Below are positions 43,235 through 57,900 of a DNA stretch of 64,000 nucleotides, in pieces. The position numbers and the translations under genes are program-made. The stretch comes from Linnemannia hyalina (lineage: Eukaryota > Mortierellomycota > Mortierellomycetes > Mortierellales > Mortierellaceae), in assembly GCA_019671135.1 (NCBI GenBank), contig JAHRHY010000003.1:1860001-1924000 (forward strand). Direction: 5' to 3'. Each line of letters starts with the position of its first letter. Within the stretch, counting starts at the first letter, position 1. Under the pieces are notes generated by a model. The model had not been told where the DNA came from, searched no databases, and saw nothing but the letters and a program-made list of their open reading frames with translations.

Positions 43235-44059
43235 ATTTGGCGGCAAAAAGAAAAATAAATAAATAATGATAATTCTAATGAATGTAATGGTGTGGTGTTG
43301 TTTCTTTGTGCTCATTTTCCTTGTGCCCTCCTCCGTGTTTATTGTGCTTTGTGATGTTTGTGTGGAGGAAGAGGGGGAGTGTGGCGAGAACACAGAGAGA
43401 GAGAGAGAAGAAAAGAAAACGCGGAGGTAGGGTAAGCAAGCATGTGTGCGTGAGTGTCAGCTTGAAGACAACATGTTATTTGAAAGCAGTTAATTAAAGA
43501 ACTGATCGTGCCTGAACAACATCTTCTTGAAATTGGACCAATGAGTGTTGTGTCTGAAAAACAGTTAAGCTTTTCGTTTGTTCAGGAACAACAACTCACA
43601 AGGACACGAACAACGAGGACTTTTCCCTTGTGCCAAAGAGGAGAAAGGAGAGCGACTGAGCGCCCATTCAGTGGTCATCATCTCCTTCTCCTTCATCCTT
43701 CTTTTAGCTTACCTACTCCCCTTCCTCTCTTCTTTCCTTTTTCTCATCCCTTTCTTCCTCTGCTCTTCCGTCATCCGCCACCTTCCTCTCCCTTTCTCAT
43801 CCTCAACCCCGAGGCATGCACTTCCGCCCAACTGCGTCCACACACTGTTGAACGTCCCTTCCTTAACTTTTCACATTCACTTTCACCTCACACCCATACC
43901 ATTCCTTTTTTTTTGTCATCCCGACTTTCACCTCTTTCGGGCCCATTCCGTCTCACTTAAACCTCATACTTCCCTTCGCGCAAAGATACTTCCTTGTTCG
44001 TCTTCCAACAACCATACCTCTCATCCCTTTACACATATTTATAAAAGACCTTCCTCAAC
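43235..44059. other. Intergenic region before kelch gene
   Basis: No supported gene. It is strongly pyrimidine-rich from about 43680. A TATA-like TTTATAAAAG lies at 44038-44047, only about 13-22 nt before the kelch ATG, which is too close to serve that ATG if it is a real TATA box. Confidence 0.6.
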
Positions 44060-47000
44060 ATGGGTCTCTTCACCAAGAAAAAAGAGGACAAGGACACATC
44101 CTCCGCCAATCACAACAACACACAGCCTGCAAAGCAACGCCCACCACCCTCTCCAAACGGACTCAACGGCATCTCCAACAGCAGCAGCAGTCTCCAGAAT
44201 GGCATGCCTTCTAACGGCGGCCCAAACGGTGGCGGTTATAACAGCGGATATGCCTCTGACTCGTTTTCCAATAACGGTCCAAGGAGTCCCATGAGCCCCT
44301 CCTTCCCCCACCACCAGAACGGTCATCCTCCTCCTCAGTCACCCACGAGTGGACCCCCTTCACCGTTGCAATCTCGGAACTCTGGTGGACCCCCAGGCTC
44401 GACGGCAGCAGCTGCAGGACTCTTGGCGACCCCACAACTGTTCTGGGCCCAGCGTCGGATCCTCGGCACCAACCCTTTCCCAAGGTTCCAACACACTAGC
44501 TCTATTATCGCCAACGGGACTGATATCTTTTTGTATGGAGGCGCTCAACGTGGAATTTCAAAAGGGGACCTCTTTGTTATTGACTCTGGTAAGTGGGAGG
44601 AAACCCTCAAGTTTTGTTTGAAAACAGGTTGAGGACGAGCACAGAGAAGTGTCGAGCATGTGCTGTTTTGGAAAATGAGGAGGAATGATGTTCTCTTGGG
44701 GCGGGTGCTTTTGTGCCCAAGAGAAGGTTTTTTATTACGAAGAAACCTTGTGCGAACAGAGAGTCCAGTAGAGCTAGCTCGCTCTCTTCCTCTAGCAACG
44801 TTGTGATTCCTGCTACTTTTCGTAGTGTTTTATTCTCTTTGGGCTTGTTTGCATTTAATTTTCTCTCTCCCTCTTTTTTTTTTTTGCGTTCCATTGGGCT
44901 CTCTTGCTGTCAACAAAGTAAAGTGTTGAAGCCAAGTGGAAACCCGAGTCTGACTTAAGAGCAAAAAAAGGGCTCAGTCCAAAAAAGAGAGAAAGGAGAG
45001 AGAACCACTCTGTGAGCGTTAGGCTTGCTTTTTTAGATGCTACTCCAGACAGAAAAAAGCGCGAAACACTTAAATGAATGTGATATGGATGGTAACACAG
45101 GGAGGGAGAGAGGATCAGAGGAAGGATGAAGAGTGACGACCCCCCCAACCACCACGCGCCGATAAAATAATGAAATAACACGCCAACGGGCACTAACTCG
45201 AAAATCCACCTTCGTTGAAATAACCCACTTTTTAGTTTCTTTGCAGTGCCAGGCTGTCGCTGTTGTTGGTGCCGATGCACCCATGCCAAAGAGTGGGCAC
45301 TCTGCCGTCAGTATAGGCCAATATATTCTCTGTAAGCAACCTTCTGCATAGTTACTGTTGTGCATTTTTTGCATGTGAGCCATCAAAAAAAAAGTGACAT
45401 TCAGGTACTGTCCGTGTTGTACAACATCGTACTGCGCTAACACGCTCTCCATTCCTTGTTGGTTCATAAATTAGATTTCGGCGGTTGGGACTCCATGTCC
45501 GGTCAATGCGATGATACCCTGCACGTTTTGCACACGGCACGAAAGGAATGGAACAGGCCGCCCCTCCAAGGACCCTTGCCTACCCCTCGCCACTCTCACA
45601 CTGGATGCAGCGTTGGAACGACAATGTATATCTTTGGAGGACAGCTCGACAACTTTTACCTTGACGACATTGCAGCCTTTGACATGAAGACCAGTAAGGA
45701 ACAAAACTATGATTGGCCGTGCTTGCCTTCAGTTTTTTGTCGATACTGTTACTCACACTCATAACTCATTACCATCCACAATGTAGTTACCCAGAGTCCA
45801 AGGTGGGAAAAGCTGGAGCCTCAAACAGAGTCACCCCCAGGTCGTTCCGGCCACTGTGCGGGTGTTCACGATGGCAAAATTTACGTTTTCGGAGGAGCAG
45901 ACGCCGACTACTTCTACAACGATATCTGGTGCTTTGACCCTCGCGCTCTCACATGGACCCCGATCCCGGCATCTGGATACTTGCCCACTGGTCGTCACGG
46001 ACATGCCTGTACAGTTACCGATGGAACAATGTACATCTTTGGCGGAAACAGCCCTGATGGCACCGAGCTGAACGACGCCTATGCTTTTAAGATTCACGGT
46101 AACCTTCTTGGCAAATGATATTCCCTATGTGATGCAGATGATTGTGCCTTTGATTCAATTTTCACTCACGCAAACGTCTTACCGTCATTTTTAAATACGA
46201 TAGAGCGCCGGTGGTACTTGTTCCAGAACGTGGGACCTGTTGCTAGCCCTCGCAGTGGTCATACCATGTGCGCTATCAAGGACAGAATCTTTGTCCTCGG
46301 AGGAGAATCGGAGCAAACCAAGCAGGAAGACTCCGCCTTGATCCATGTCCTCGAATTATGTAAGCCCAAGACTGAGCTCTGAAAACTTAAACGACTTCCA
46401 TGCATAATGCTGAAATAGCAAGGAGCCAAGGACACTGACCAGGTGTATCTCTTGTGAATACTGCTATCATCGTATCTAGCCAAAATACGCTATCCTGACA
46501 TGGGACCCCAGGTGATCCCTCAACGTCAAGCATCATCTCAGCAGCCACCCTCAATTGGACAACAACTTTCTGATGCGCCAATCTCGACAGGCCCACCAGA
46601 ACGCCCTGACAGACCTGATCGCCCCGATCGTCGACACACACAGCGACCCTCTTCACCTGCGACCTTTGGGCCCGGACCTGACCGCCAAGGCTCGTCGACC
46701 AATATTAGCATCTCTCAGCAAACCAGCCAGTTGATGAACCCTCAACTCGGTCAACGACCGCTGACTACCTTTGGAGCACCACCACCACGCGGAGCTAGTG
46801 CCGGTTTCCAGAATGCAGGCGGGGCAGGAAATCAGTCCACCAACTATCAAGCGGAGGGTCTCTCTATTGCTACCAGGCGCCAGACTCTGAAGGACGATTT
46901 CCAAGGTGGATATGGAGGCGCTGTGATTGGAACTGCTAATGTTTTGAACAGTCCCAACGGTAGCCGCAGGACGATGCACCAGATGCCCATGACCCCGACT

Positions 47001-50000
47001 TCAGGAGAGGCCAGCCCCTCGCCTTTGCGTGTCATCAACGTCTCCTCCAGCAGCCCTCCAATGTCGGCACGACCTCTTCCAAATGACAGCAACAATCACA
47101 ACCACCAGTTTGCGAATGCAAGTCATGGTTTGGACGACAATGCGCCCATCGAAGAGGAAATCAACCCTTATGCCATGGAGGCCATCACGACAAGCCCACC
47201 TGCACCGCTCAACACCACCCCTCCCCCTCCCAGCGTTAAAACAGCACCTAGTTATATCCCACCACCTCCTGGCGCTGCGAACTCTCCTGTGGGTCCCATC
47301 AGCCCATTGACAACTCCTCCACCATCCGCCAGCTTCATGCGCAGCAACCTTCCTCCTCCACCCAGCACTCCTTCTCCCCCCGTGTCAGGAGCGATTAACA
47401 TCCCCGCTGTTGCCGAGAAGAGACCTGGTCAGATCTTGCCACCCCCAAGCCAGCAGCAGCCTCAACCCCCACAACCTCCATTATCATCGTCATCATCCTT
47501 GGCGCCAGGAGGATCGACACCTATCCCTGGAGTTATCGAGAGCAGATCTTCGTCTCCTGGAGCCGGTCGCTTTGTTACTAGGGGATCTGGTGGGTCCACG
47601 TTTGGTTTGGGTATCGGACCAGCCCCATCTTCGCCCATTCCAACGACAGCCGGCGGTGACATGACCGCACGGACATCCGCGTCGGATATGGCCAAAATCA
47701 AGTCACTCGAAAACCGCGCCGAGGCTGCCCAGGACGAGAATGAGCAACTGAAGCTCGAGATTGAAAAAATGAAGAAGCGCGAGAACTGGCTGGTGACCGA
47801 GGTCATTTTGGCTAGAGACACTTTGCTTTCTTCGGGCAAGAAGGATCCCACTGTTTCGCATAATGCTTCGATGCAGGCCAAGAGGATGTCAATGATCGAG
47901 TTGGAGCAGCAACTTGATAATGCTCAGTTGGAGGGTCAGCAGCTCAAGATCACTAAGGCCTTGATTCGGGTTAAGGAGGAACTCAAGACCACCAAGGTAA
48001 ACTTTCACAACACAACGAGGTATCGCTTTCCTTGTCAACAGACACTCGGATACAAAGGATGTTCCTAACTGTGTGCTTATTGAAACGCGCATGTTTTCTA
48101 GATGGCGATTGCAACGCAGGCTCAGTCTGCATCTCTCAAGATCAAGGAGGCTGAGAGGATCAGGACCGGTGCCTTGCAGGAGGCGGCGTACTTGAAGGCC
48201 AAGCTTTTGTCAATGTCAAATGCTCAGCAAGACCCCGATGCGCTGGCTCGCGTCGAGATAGAGCGGGCGACCGATCTGGAGAAGCGTTTGACAAACGCGC
48301 TGAACGAGCTCGACACTCTCGAGTCCCAGTATGCCAAGGTTCAGGAGACTCTGGAGCAGGAGAGAGCTTCTCGTCTTTCAGCCGAGGAGCAGTCGAGTGG
48401 TTCTGCCCTCTTGGCCGAACAGGCTCAGTCAGCCCATACACGCGCTTTGTCCGAGCTTTCTTCCCTCCATACTAGGGCCGCCAAGGCCGAATCCGAGTCG
48501 AGGGAGTATGCAACCCAGCTTGCTGAAGTCCAGGCAGGATTCTCTGGACACCAGTCTCAGTCCTCAGGATTGCTCCAGAAGGTCACGAGTCTAAAGCAGC
48601 AGGTAGAGCAACATGAGAAGGCTCTTGAGCGAACCCAGATGGCCTACTCTGCTGCCAATGAGCGAGCCATCCGTGCCGAGACTCAGTCCGAGGTTGCTTC
48701 AAGCAAGGTTGAGAAATTGGAGAGCATGCGATTCCAGCTCTCGAGTGACGTGGGTCGTTACAAGGGCGAGGCCGAACGGTTGCAGTCCAAGGTCGAGGAA
48801 CTCGAGACAAGATGCCAGGTCACCAAGGATGAGGTCGTGACGCTCCGCAAACTGGTCGAAGATGGTCTCGGCGCCTTCAACCCCCGTGGCAACCAACGGT
48901 CGGCAGAGAGGAAGCATGACAGCATCGCTATCCTGAGCACCGTTTCCAGGGTCTCTGAGCTTGAGCACGAGCTGGGTTCGCTCAAGAGGTTGCATGCAGC
49001 TTCGCAGGATTCCGCTTCCAGGTCGGCCTCAGAATTGGCCGAAAATATGATGGAACTCTCTCGTCTCGAGCAGTCATCGATGCAGGCCCGTGCAGAGACT
49101 ATTTCGCTGCAAAAGATGTTGTCTCAGGAGCGGGAGGCATCATCCGAACTCAGGAGCGAATTGATAAGAACCGAGGCCGAGTTGGAGAGCAAGGTTAAGG
49201 AACTGGAGGCTCATGAGGTTCAGCTTGGTCTGCTCAAGAATGTGATGCAAGAGAAGGGCATCATTGCCGAGGACGTCGTTAACCATGCTCGAGCTCGCGG
49301 TACTGGTGAATATGCTGCTACGCTGGAGGAGAAGGTGCGCGAGGCCGAGGAGAGGATCGGGTCGCTTGAGCAGGACCTGGTCGATTCGCGTGACTACCAT
49401 ACCCAGCAGCTTCAGACCTTTGAAGCCCAGCGTCAGGCGACTATCCAGCACTCAGAGAAGACAGGAATGTTGCTCCGCAAGCTCAAGGACGATCTTGCAG
49501 CAACGATGCGGGAGAAGGACGACGTCGAGCAGGAGTTGAACCAGTTGCAGCAGGAGCACTCCCATTGCCACGAAAAGGCCCTCGCGTACTCCAACTCGCA
49601 GAAGGGTCAGAAGGCCCAGGACGACGAGCGTGTTCAGATGCTTCAAATGCATTGGGACGAAGAGCGCCGGGAGTTGACTCAACAGACGAATGATGTCCAG
49701 AACCGTCTGATGGAGGCTGAGTTGCTCGCTGCAGAGCTCTCTCAGAAGGTGATCTCGATCACCGAGCGCTTGGAGGAGGTCGAGGGTCTCAACGAGTCCA
49801 TGTCGGAGGAGCTCGAGTCGATGCAAGATCAGGCCGAGGCGATCAAGGTCAAGGCCACGCAGAAGGAGGCTCAACTCAAGGCCGATGTCGAACGTCTCGT
49901 CAGCGAGATCCACCAGACCCAGGAGGAGCTCCACAGCAAGCAGCAGGAGCTCGAGGAGACTGTCGAGATGAACGAGCAGCTCGAGACCCAACTCGACCGG

Positions 50001-51176
50001 GCTCTTCAAGCTCAGGCTGCTGCCGCCGCCGCGCCTACCAGCAACTCTAATATGTCCCAGGAAGCCCAGAGGAAGTTGGAGCAACAGCGTCAGGATCTGG
50101 AGCAGCGTTTGAAGAAGGCTCAGGAGACCATCCACGTCTTGGAAGGTGACAACTCGGTCTTAGAGGCAAGACTCTCGGACTCTGAAAAGAAGGTCGCCTT
50201 GCTATTGGAAGACATGCAAAGCAACGTCTCCAACCCCAACTCTCCCTTCAACTCTACCAACCTCACCAACAACCTTGCCAGCGTGTTGAGCACTCAACAG
50301 CAAAAACAGCAGCAAGGTACACCTGTCTCGATTGCCTCCCCTGTGGCCAGCGCCTACCGCTTAGCCGCTGGCAGTGTCACCAAGAACCATAGCAGTGTCA
50401 GTAGCAGCCCTGCCAATGCTCCTTCCAGCTCGCCCCTAAGGAAGACCCCTACCGCCAACCAGGGCTACATGTCGTACAACCACGATTATGAGGACTCGAC
50501 TCTGAACCTGCAGAAACAACACCACCATCAACAGCAGCTTCATGCGGATGAGGACAGCGACGACGATGTCCAATATGGCCATGCAAGCTATAACCACTAC
50601 GGTAACATGAGCACCAAAGGACAGCAACAGCAGCAGCAGGGTCAGAAAGAGACTAGCTCTCGCCGGGACTCTGTCGATTCCATCACACGGGAGCTCGAGT
50701 TGTTGAAGGTTCCATGGAACAGCACCAAGCCCGCGACCAGTCTTCGCGGATTTGGGGGAGCAGCCTCAGTAGCATCGTCCCTTTCCGCCTCACCCGCGGC
50801 ATCCTTGCCTCCACCCCCTCAACAACAACCCCCTCAGCGCCACCAGAGTCCTGTGGCCCCCCTCTCCCAGAGCCATCAGCCACAGCAACAGAGCTATTCC
50901 TACGGAGCAGGAGCAGGAGGACATAGCCAAGACATGCACACCGGCAACCAATACTATGGCTACGGCGAAGATGAGGACGACAGCAGCGATGGCGACAATG
51001 AGGAGGAGTACTTGAATCATCTCCGTCAGCAACAAGAACAGCAACAGCACCAGCAACACCAGAAGCAGCAAAAGCAGCCACCGCACGATACCCACAGTTT
51101 TAACGATAGAAGCCCCTCGCGGTTGAAGGAGTACGAGCAGATGATTGACGAGATTGAGAATGCTCGGATGCATTAA
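44060..51176 (+). CDS. Kelch-repeat and coiled-coil cell-end protein (Tea1/Kel1-like)
   Basis: Seven exons, 44060-44588, 45236-45331, 45475-45693, 45787-46098, 46204-46359, 46480-47996 and 48102-51176, join in frame to 1967 aa. A Pro/Asn-rich head precedes a six-bladed kelch propeller (about residues 130-440), with repeated GG and R.GH motifs such as PKSGHSAV, YFGGWDS, RHSHTG and YIFGGQLD. A Pro-rich linker follows, then a long coiled coil (about 760-1550) rich in Leu, Glu and Gln heptads, and a Gln/His-rich tail. This architecture matches Tea1 and Kel1/Kel2, which mark growing cell ends and link polarity to microtubules or formin. The exon 2 acceptor was set at 45235 because it alone keeps frame and restores VSLQCQAVAVVG. 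One-to-one orthology is not claimed. Confidence 0.9.
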
Positions 51177-54100
51177 AAAAACAACGACTCTCGATCCCCA
51201 TATCCCCTTCTTCACTCCCTCCTCCGCCCACGAAACACGAAACAACACCTTTTTTCTTCTCACCCATTTAACCAAATAAATAATACTCTTAATGCACTCT
51301 GTTCTCGTCCATGTCAATATGTCAATGTCTAACGTGTACAAACAGTGAGCCGTGAAGCTCCTTGACTTTTTTGTACTCCCCCTTGTTTTCTTTCCGTGCG
51401 AATTTTGAAATGATCTTTCTCTTGTTCACTTTGTCTCTCTCCTTGTGTGCTCCTATTCGTTTTCTCTCTCTCTCTCTCTCGCCTATCTCTTTTTTGCGGC
51501 CTCCTCACCCTCTCACACATACACGCACCCTCTCTCTCTCTCTTGCCTGGCCACTTTCTCTGTCTTGCCTTCGCTTCCCTCTCAAGAAAATAATATACTT
51601 CCTCCTAACGAACGAAGGTATGGAACGAGCAGTAAATAATATCGGAACCATTCATTGTACCCCCAGTTCTACTCCGTTTTATTATCCCAACATGCAACGA
51701 CCAATCCTGTAACACTTTGGGCTAGCTTCCTGGACGCGTTGACCCTTTTAGCACACCCCCCTGACTTTGCATACCATATTGACCCTGTAAATAAACAAAA
51801 AAGGACAGTGTCCTCATATGCGTTGTGTGCGTTGATGAAAGAAGAGTCCGTGTCCTGCGTTTCGTATTTCTTTATCTTCGTCGTCCGTTGGCAGTAGGCC
51901 AATAACGCCTATCGGCCGCTAACGAACGACAAATGACAACTAAACAGTTTTTATGCTGGCGGAATAGATGGAGTGCAAGATTGTCACTGCTCCCCGTTCC
52001 TTGCGACAAATGCAAAAGAAAGGGAGTCTACGTCGTTGTCAGTAACAAACGAGTGCAGGAAACCGTGCATAAAATAGGATCCACCAACCCTATTTACTGT
52101 TTGACAGATGATTATCCCTGCCTGGCATGATATCGAGTCCATGCAGACCCTCTTCTATCTTCTTCCACCTCCACTCCACCCTTCCCTTCTACACTCTCCC
52201 CCCTCTTCCTTCCTTAATCATACAACCCCTTTCGTCTCAAACAGTCCAAATGCCACAACCCTGAAGCCTGCAAGGTGCACACAAATGTCCATATGATCCA
52301 CGGTTCCCATTTGTGCAAGGTTGCCAGTTCGTAAATGGAACGAATCTGCTCAGTTGGACGCCCCTTTTATTTCTTTCCCTTCGTGGTGATTAATCCCTCG
52401 TCAGAGTGTTAGGCCTTGTGAATGGGTGATTGGACGTGCTGGTTGAAGGTGCCGTGGACTACGGTTATGGTGTCCCTGGCTTGGGTTGAGCTTTCCAGGG
52501 ATGAAATAAGAAGGATGAAGGTTTGTTTAGGTGGCTATATAGGAGAGGACTCCTCAAACCATGATCAGTGAACTGCTCATTACGCACCACATCCAAACCC
52601 CTCCCCTCGTTCATTCGCTTTTTATCCCTTTTTTCATCTGTTGGACGTTAACTCGTCATGTATCCCAAGTATCCTAAGCAAGCCCTTTCACTCATCGCTC
52701 ACCTTCACTTTATATTCTCATCCAACGCGCTCAGTTCTTAAACTTCTATCTTCTAATATCGTCTTTATACTTTCCTCTCTTCCTCTCCCTCGCTCTCCAC
52801 GCTCTCCTGCCCCTCTCTCTTTCACTCTCTCCCCTCTGTCCTTTTTTTCTTCATCATCCCTCAAGAAAACGCTCTGCTAGCCTTGCTATTTTTCAGTTGC
52901 CTATCATTCCCTGGTACCTATCTTTGTTCCGTCGGTCACCTTGTATATTTTGCCATTCCCGTCGCTTTTAATATTGAATTGCTTTATGTCCATCGCCTCT
53001 CTCACACACTGACTCGCTCCTCCACGTCCACAATTATCCTTGTCATCCCTCACGCTCGCTCTCTTGATCTTGCCTCACATCGCACCCCTCGTTTTTTGTC
53101 CCTCGAAATTACCTGCACCTCCGTGCTAGTCCACCCTCTCATATTCTTCATGTATAACTGTATTACTTCACCATTTTTTATATCTCTTTGCACCCTCTTC
53201 CTTCTCACTTCTCTTTTCTTCTCTCCTCTCCACTCTTTCTCTCTCTCTCTCTCTCATCTCATTCCTCATCCATTCATTCTCTCTCTCCATCTATCTCCCG
53301 CCTTATTCTCTTAACTATTACTTTGTTGTACTTACATATATACTTAATTTCTTCTCTCTAATTGCCCGCAATTACCTTTGTCATTTTGTCTGGCATTCGC
53401 GGTTCACATATTTACTTTCACTCCTCTTCGCATCTCGCACTATCTCAACGTACCTCACGCACTCACCTCCTCCATCGTCACCCACCATTCCCTACTTGTG
53501 AGTCTTCCCTCCCTATCCTTCTCACCCTCTCCAACAGTGGATCCTAATTTATTTTTGTGATCAAACCCTCATGGTCTCAATCACTGATGGTACCTGGTTC
53601 AGTCTTGCCAAAGGGTTTCGGATTGGGGGCGTCTCGTACTTTGATCAACAACGCGCTGGACTACAACTAACAACGACGAAAGGGGACACAACACAAAAAG
53701 TTGACGGACAACACCAACCTCTTCTTACAACTCTCATCCAACTCCTTATCACACTACGATATCAAGTACTTTTCTCCCTTTCACGTCTAAGACACAACAC
53801 AGACGGGGACGTTCTGGACCCCACCTGATCTCCTTGTCCTTCTGTCTGCACGCTTCCACACTCCTACACTCATGTGTGAAGTTGGGACCCAATGCCATTC
53901 AACTTCCATCTTTTTCGATCACTTTCTTTCCCTACTCCTCCTCCCCTTTCTCCACCTCCTACTCTTGTTATGTCCTTCTATCCCCACCGTTTTTCTCCAC
54001 CTCCTCCTTCACCTCCTCGTCCGTCTCCCTTTATTGTCCATGTCATCCTGTCCTCTTGCCCAAAAGAAATAGAGAAAAAGTCGTTCGAGGTTGTTTTGGG

Positions 54101-54969
54101 CAATTTAAATTAGCACCTCATGCGGGGCCCTGGCTTTGCCCAAAAACCATTTTTTCTTAAATGCCCCTTCTCTTCCCTTCCCTGCTTTGCTTGCCTAGTC
54201 TGATCTGACTTGGTCTGTGTGAACAAGCAAAAAAAAAAAAAAAAAGCACCCCCTTGAACGCCTCCACCTCACCCCCCCTTGAGAAAAATGAGACAGAGAA
54301 AAACCGGAAGAGGGGACGACAATGAGTTTGTTATACGCGTGCTTTTATGCCGGATCCACATTTTGAGTGAGGGGAGAGAAAACGAAAAGATGTTGAACGT
54401 GAAATGCGAAGGAAGAAAGGAAAAAAGGCGAAAAAGATGGACGAAGGAGAGGGAAAGGAAAGAGGATGAAGACAGCAGAATTGGAGGGGTGGAGATGCAG
54501 ATAGTGAGATTGGGAGGGGGAGGGAAGGAGAATAATGGGCATATGAGGAAGGGTTGGTCGTTCATAAGCAACAGAGCCTGGTCTCTCTCTCTCTCTTTGT
54601 AGGGAAAGAACGGAGGTTCGAACTAAGAGAAAGAGAGGGAACGGGTTGAGTAATATCGTTCTTTCTTGGACCATGCAGTGCGCAAATTGACAATGGTACC
54701 CTTTTTACTAACACCTTTAGTTTTTGTTAACATTCACTTCGTTCTTAGTGAAAGAACCGCTCTTCTGGTTCCAATTGCTTCTCAATATACCCTCCATTCC
54801 CGCCGTATTATTTCGGCGTTGGCTCGACAACCAAGGGAGACACTCTTACTTGCTCAATCCACCCATTCGATACCCTTGCCTCTCTTGCTGATCAATCATC
54901 CATTGACCATCGTCATCGCCAGCCTTCCAACCGCCACTTTTTTACTACCACTTATAATACCTACACATC
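51177..54969. other. Large intergenic region upstream of kinase gene
   Basis: These 3.8 kb contain no convincing exon. They are rich in CT microsatellite (51460-51545, 53231-53252), pyrimidine runs and an A tract at 54229-54245. Open frames here are short and low-complexity. A long regulatory region or an unrecognised non-coding RNA is possible, but nothing specific supports either. Confidence 0.55.
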
Positions 54970-57900
54970 ATGGGAGCAGGCTGCTGTAAAGAAGAGGCTA
55001 TTGACTTTACCTCTGAGAGTAAGTGACACCTTTGCCAAGCACGAAAAAATCCAACAGTTCATTTGCATGGACCCCCCTTTCTTATTTGATTCATGCATCA
55101 TGATAATTGGCCACGCCACATGGCATATTGAAGAGTCTTTCCAACACCAACCCCTGCATTCATCAACCCCATGTTGTCATTTCCACACTGATGTGATAAG
55201 ACATGCGGTGTTTCTGCGACGTATGCTTATACACGTATTCACCCCTGAAATTCAACTCACACACATCCTCACCACTTATTCTATTATCCCATTTCTCGTT
55301 CCTCTCTCCTCATCTCAGTCGAGCTATCGCATTTCCACCTCCTCCGGTCAGTCGGCAAGGGAGCTTTTGGAAAAGTCCGCGTCGTCCAGCACAAAAAAAC
55401 CAAAGAAATCTACGCCCTTAAATACATCAACAAGGCCAAATGTATCCGCATGCGGGCCGTCGAGAACATCATCCAGGAACGCCGACTCCTCGAAGAGGTC
55501 GAGTTTTCGTTGATTTGTAATCTGCGGTATGCGTTTCAAGACGATGAGAATCTGTTTATGGTGCTGGATTTGATGTTGGGTGGTGATTTAAGATTTCATC
55601 TGGAGCGTGCGGGGCCGATGAAGGAGGAGGTTGTGAGGTTTTATGTGGCAGAGTTGGCTCTTGCTTTGGACGCTCTGCATTCTCGGAGGATTATTCACAG
55701 GTAAGTAACTTTGACAGACAAAGAATACAGCGAGGGAACATTATGCTTGTAGTGTTGGCGGATGTAAAGCTGACTACCTTTTTCTTTGTTTTTTTATTCC
55801 CATCCATAGGGACCTAAAACCGGATAATGTGCTGCTGGATGAGCACGGCCACGCTCACTTGACAGATTTCAACATCGCGGTGTACTACAACCCCTCAAAG
55901 CCGCTGGTCTCAATAGCAGGGAGCATGGCATACATGGCGCCAGAAGTGCTTATGAGGAAAGGATACTTTGAATCGGTTGATTGGTGGAGTCTAGGCGTCG
56001 TTATGTTTGAGCTCCTCTTTGGGCGGGTAAGTCCTCTCCTCCCCTCCTTCTTTTGTCATCAGCGTTGTTTCTGGGTTCATGCATCTAAATAGGGTGTTTT
56101 TTTTTTTGGCTTGGTGTTTATTTTTATTAGCGTCCATTCAGGGGAAAGAGTAATGACCTGCTCACGAATTCGATCCTGCGAGACCCCTTGCCATTCCCAG
56201 AGAATGTCGATGACATTATCAGTGCCCCTTGTTTAGACGTACTCTCCAAGGTAATTTGCCTCGCTCCACGACAATGTGTTGAGCAAATGTATACGCATCC
56301 CACACTTCTTTGAGAGAGTAAGACAAACCCCCAACTGACAAATGTACGTTAATTTGAAATAGTTATGCGAGAGAGATATTAGCAAACGCTTGGGATGTAC
56401 GCCGGAGGGACTGGACGCGTTTAAGCAACATCCTTGGTTCCAGGGGATTGAATGGGACAAGTTGGTCACCAAGGAAGCGATTCCTCCTTTTGAGCCTGAT
56501 GTAACTCCTTTTCTTGTCTTTCCTAGGTCGTGTGTCACAATGTAATCCCGCTAATGGATCGAATGTTCTAACATCTGTCCTTTTTCGCCTCTGAAAAACA
56601 AAAAAAATAATCTATAGTCGAAAAAGGCAAACTTTGACGCGACGCACGAGTTGGAAGAGTTGCTGATGGAGGATAACCCGCTCAAGGCCAAGAAGCGCGC
56701 CCAGACATCCCCCGAGGTCGAGCTCTCGAGTGAGATGCAGTTGATGGAGGACAAGTTTATCATTTACGATTTCTCAAAAGTCAAGAGGTCGCATTCACTT
56801 AGTCGACCCACTGGTGCTTCGGGGGGCGGGAACAAGAACTTGCCTCGGTCGGGGTCTGCTGGTCATGGGCATGTACACGGGCAACATCATGAGAGCAAGA
56901 TGAGCATGAGTAGTGCGACGTTGGATGGGGTTCTGACTACGAGGAACAGTTCTGGACGGATTGAACATTTGCCGTCGATGGCAGGCGCTAATGCGACAGG
57001 CCCCGGGGCAGCAGCGGCTGCGCAAGGGCCCACGAAGATGTATCGGTCTGACAGTCCGAGTGATTTGGTGGGGCGGGAGAGGTTTAATCCAGATGAGGAT
57101 CAGCTCATCACTACGATCTTGACGGTGACTACGTCAGCGTCCGGTGAACAGAATGTCGATCCAGCTCCTCCTTCGACCTCTCAGAGTCTTCAGCCGTTGT
57201 CAAAGACGCCTTCGAGAGAAACCCAGGATACTGTTGTCCAGCCAGAGGAGGAGAGTGAGTTTTTGCAGGAGGAGCAAAGAGGAGTTGAAGAGCCTGTTGC
57301 GGCAAAGTCAGTCAAGCCTACATCGGCCGACTCGCGAACCCTAGGGGCCTCACAACAACAACAGCAGCAGCAAGAGCAACAACCCGCAACATCAGCAAAT
57401 GTCCCTTACGCAGCCTCAACAACCCCATCTTCACCCTCCAACTCCTTGGGTTCATCCACTCTCTCAACTCCCTCCACAACCTACAACAGCTCCCCAGCGC
57501 CCTCTCACCCACATAAGCATGGTGCCGCAGGAACCGTCTTGTTCACGTCACCCGATTCTGGAACCTCCCTGTCGACGATGGGGGGGCCTTTCGGGAGTAG
57601 TGCGACGCCTTTGATGGACTCGGTGACGATTTCAAACACCCCTGTGACGCCGAGATCTAGAGCATTGAGAGGACGGGAGCCTTCGCAGGGTAATACTGGA
57701 AGTGGGGTGCTACCCAAGGGCGGGCGGGCCTTTGAACTGAGCTCACAGGCGCAAAATGAACGCCATCATCATCTTCAAGGACAGCAGCAAGTACAGGCGC
57801 CCAACCAACAACAACGACAGCAGCAACACCACCTGACACATCAAAAAACCGCCAGCCAGATCTCATCCGTCCACGGACGGCCCATGAGCGCCTACACAAC

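Noticed and set aside
52641..53314. Several open frames in the 51.2-55.0 kb gap
   Set aside because: All arise from CT-rich tracts and lack domains or consistent splice sites.
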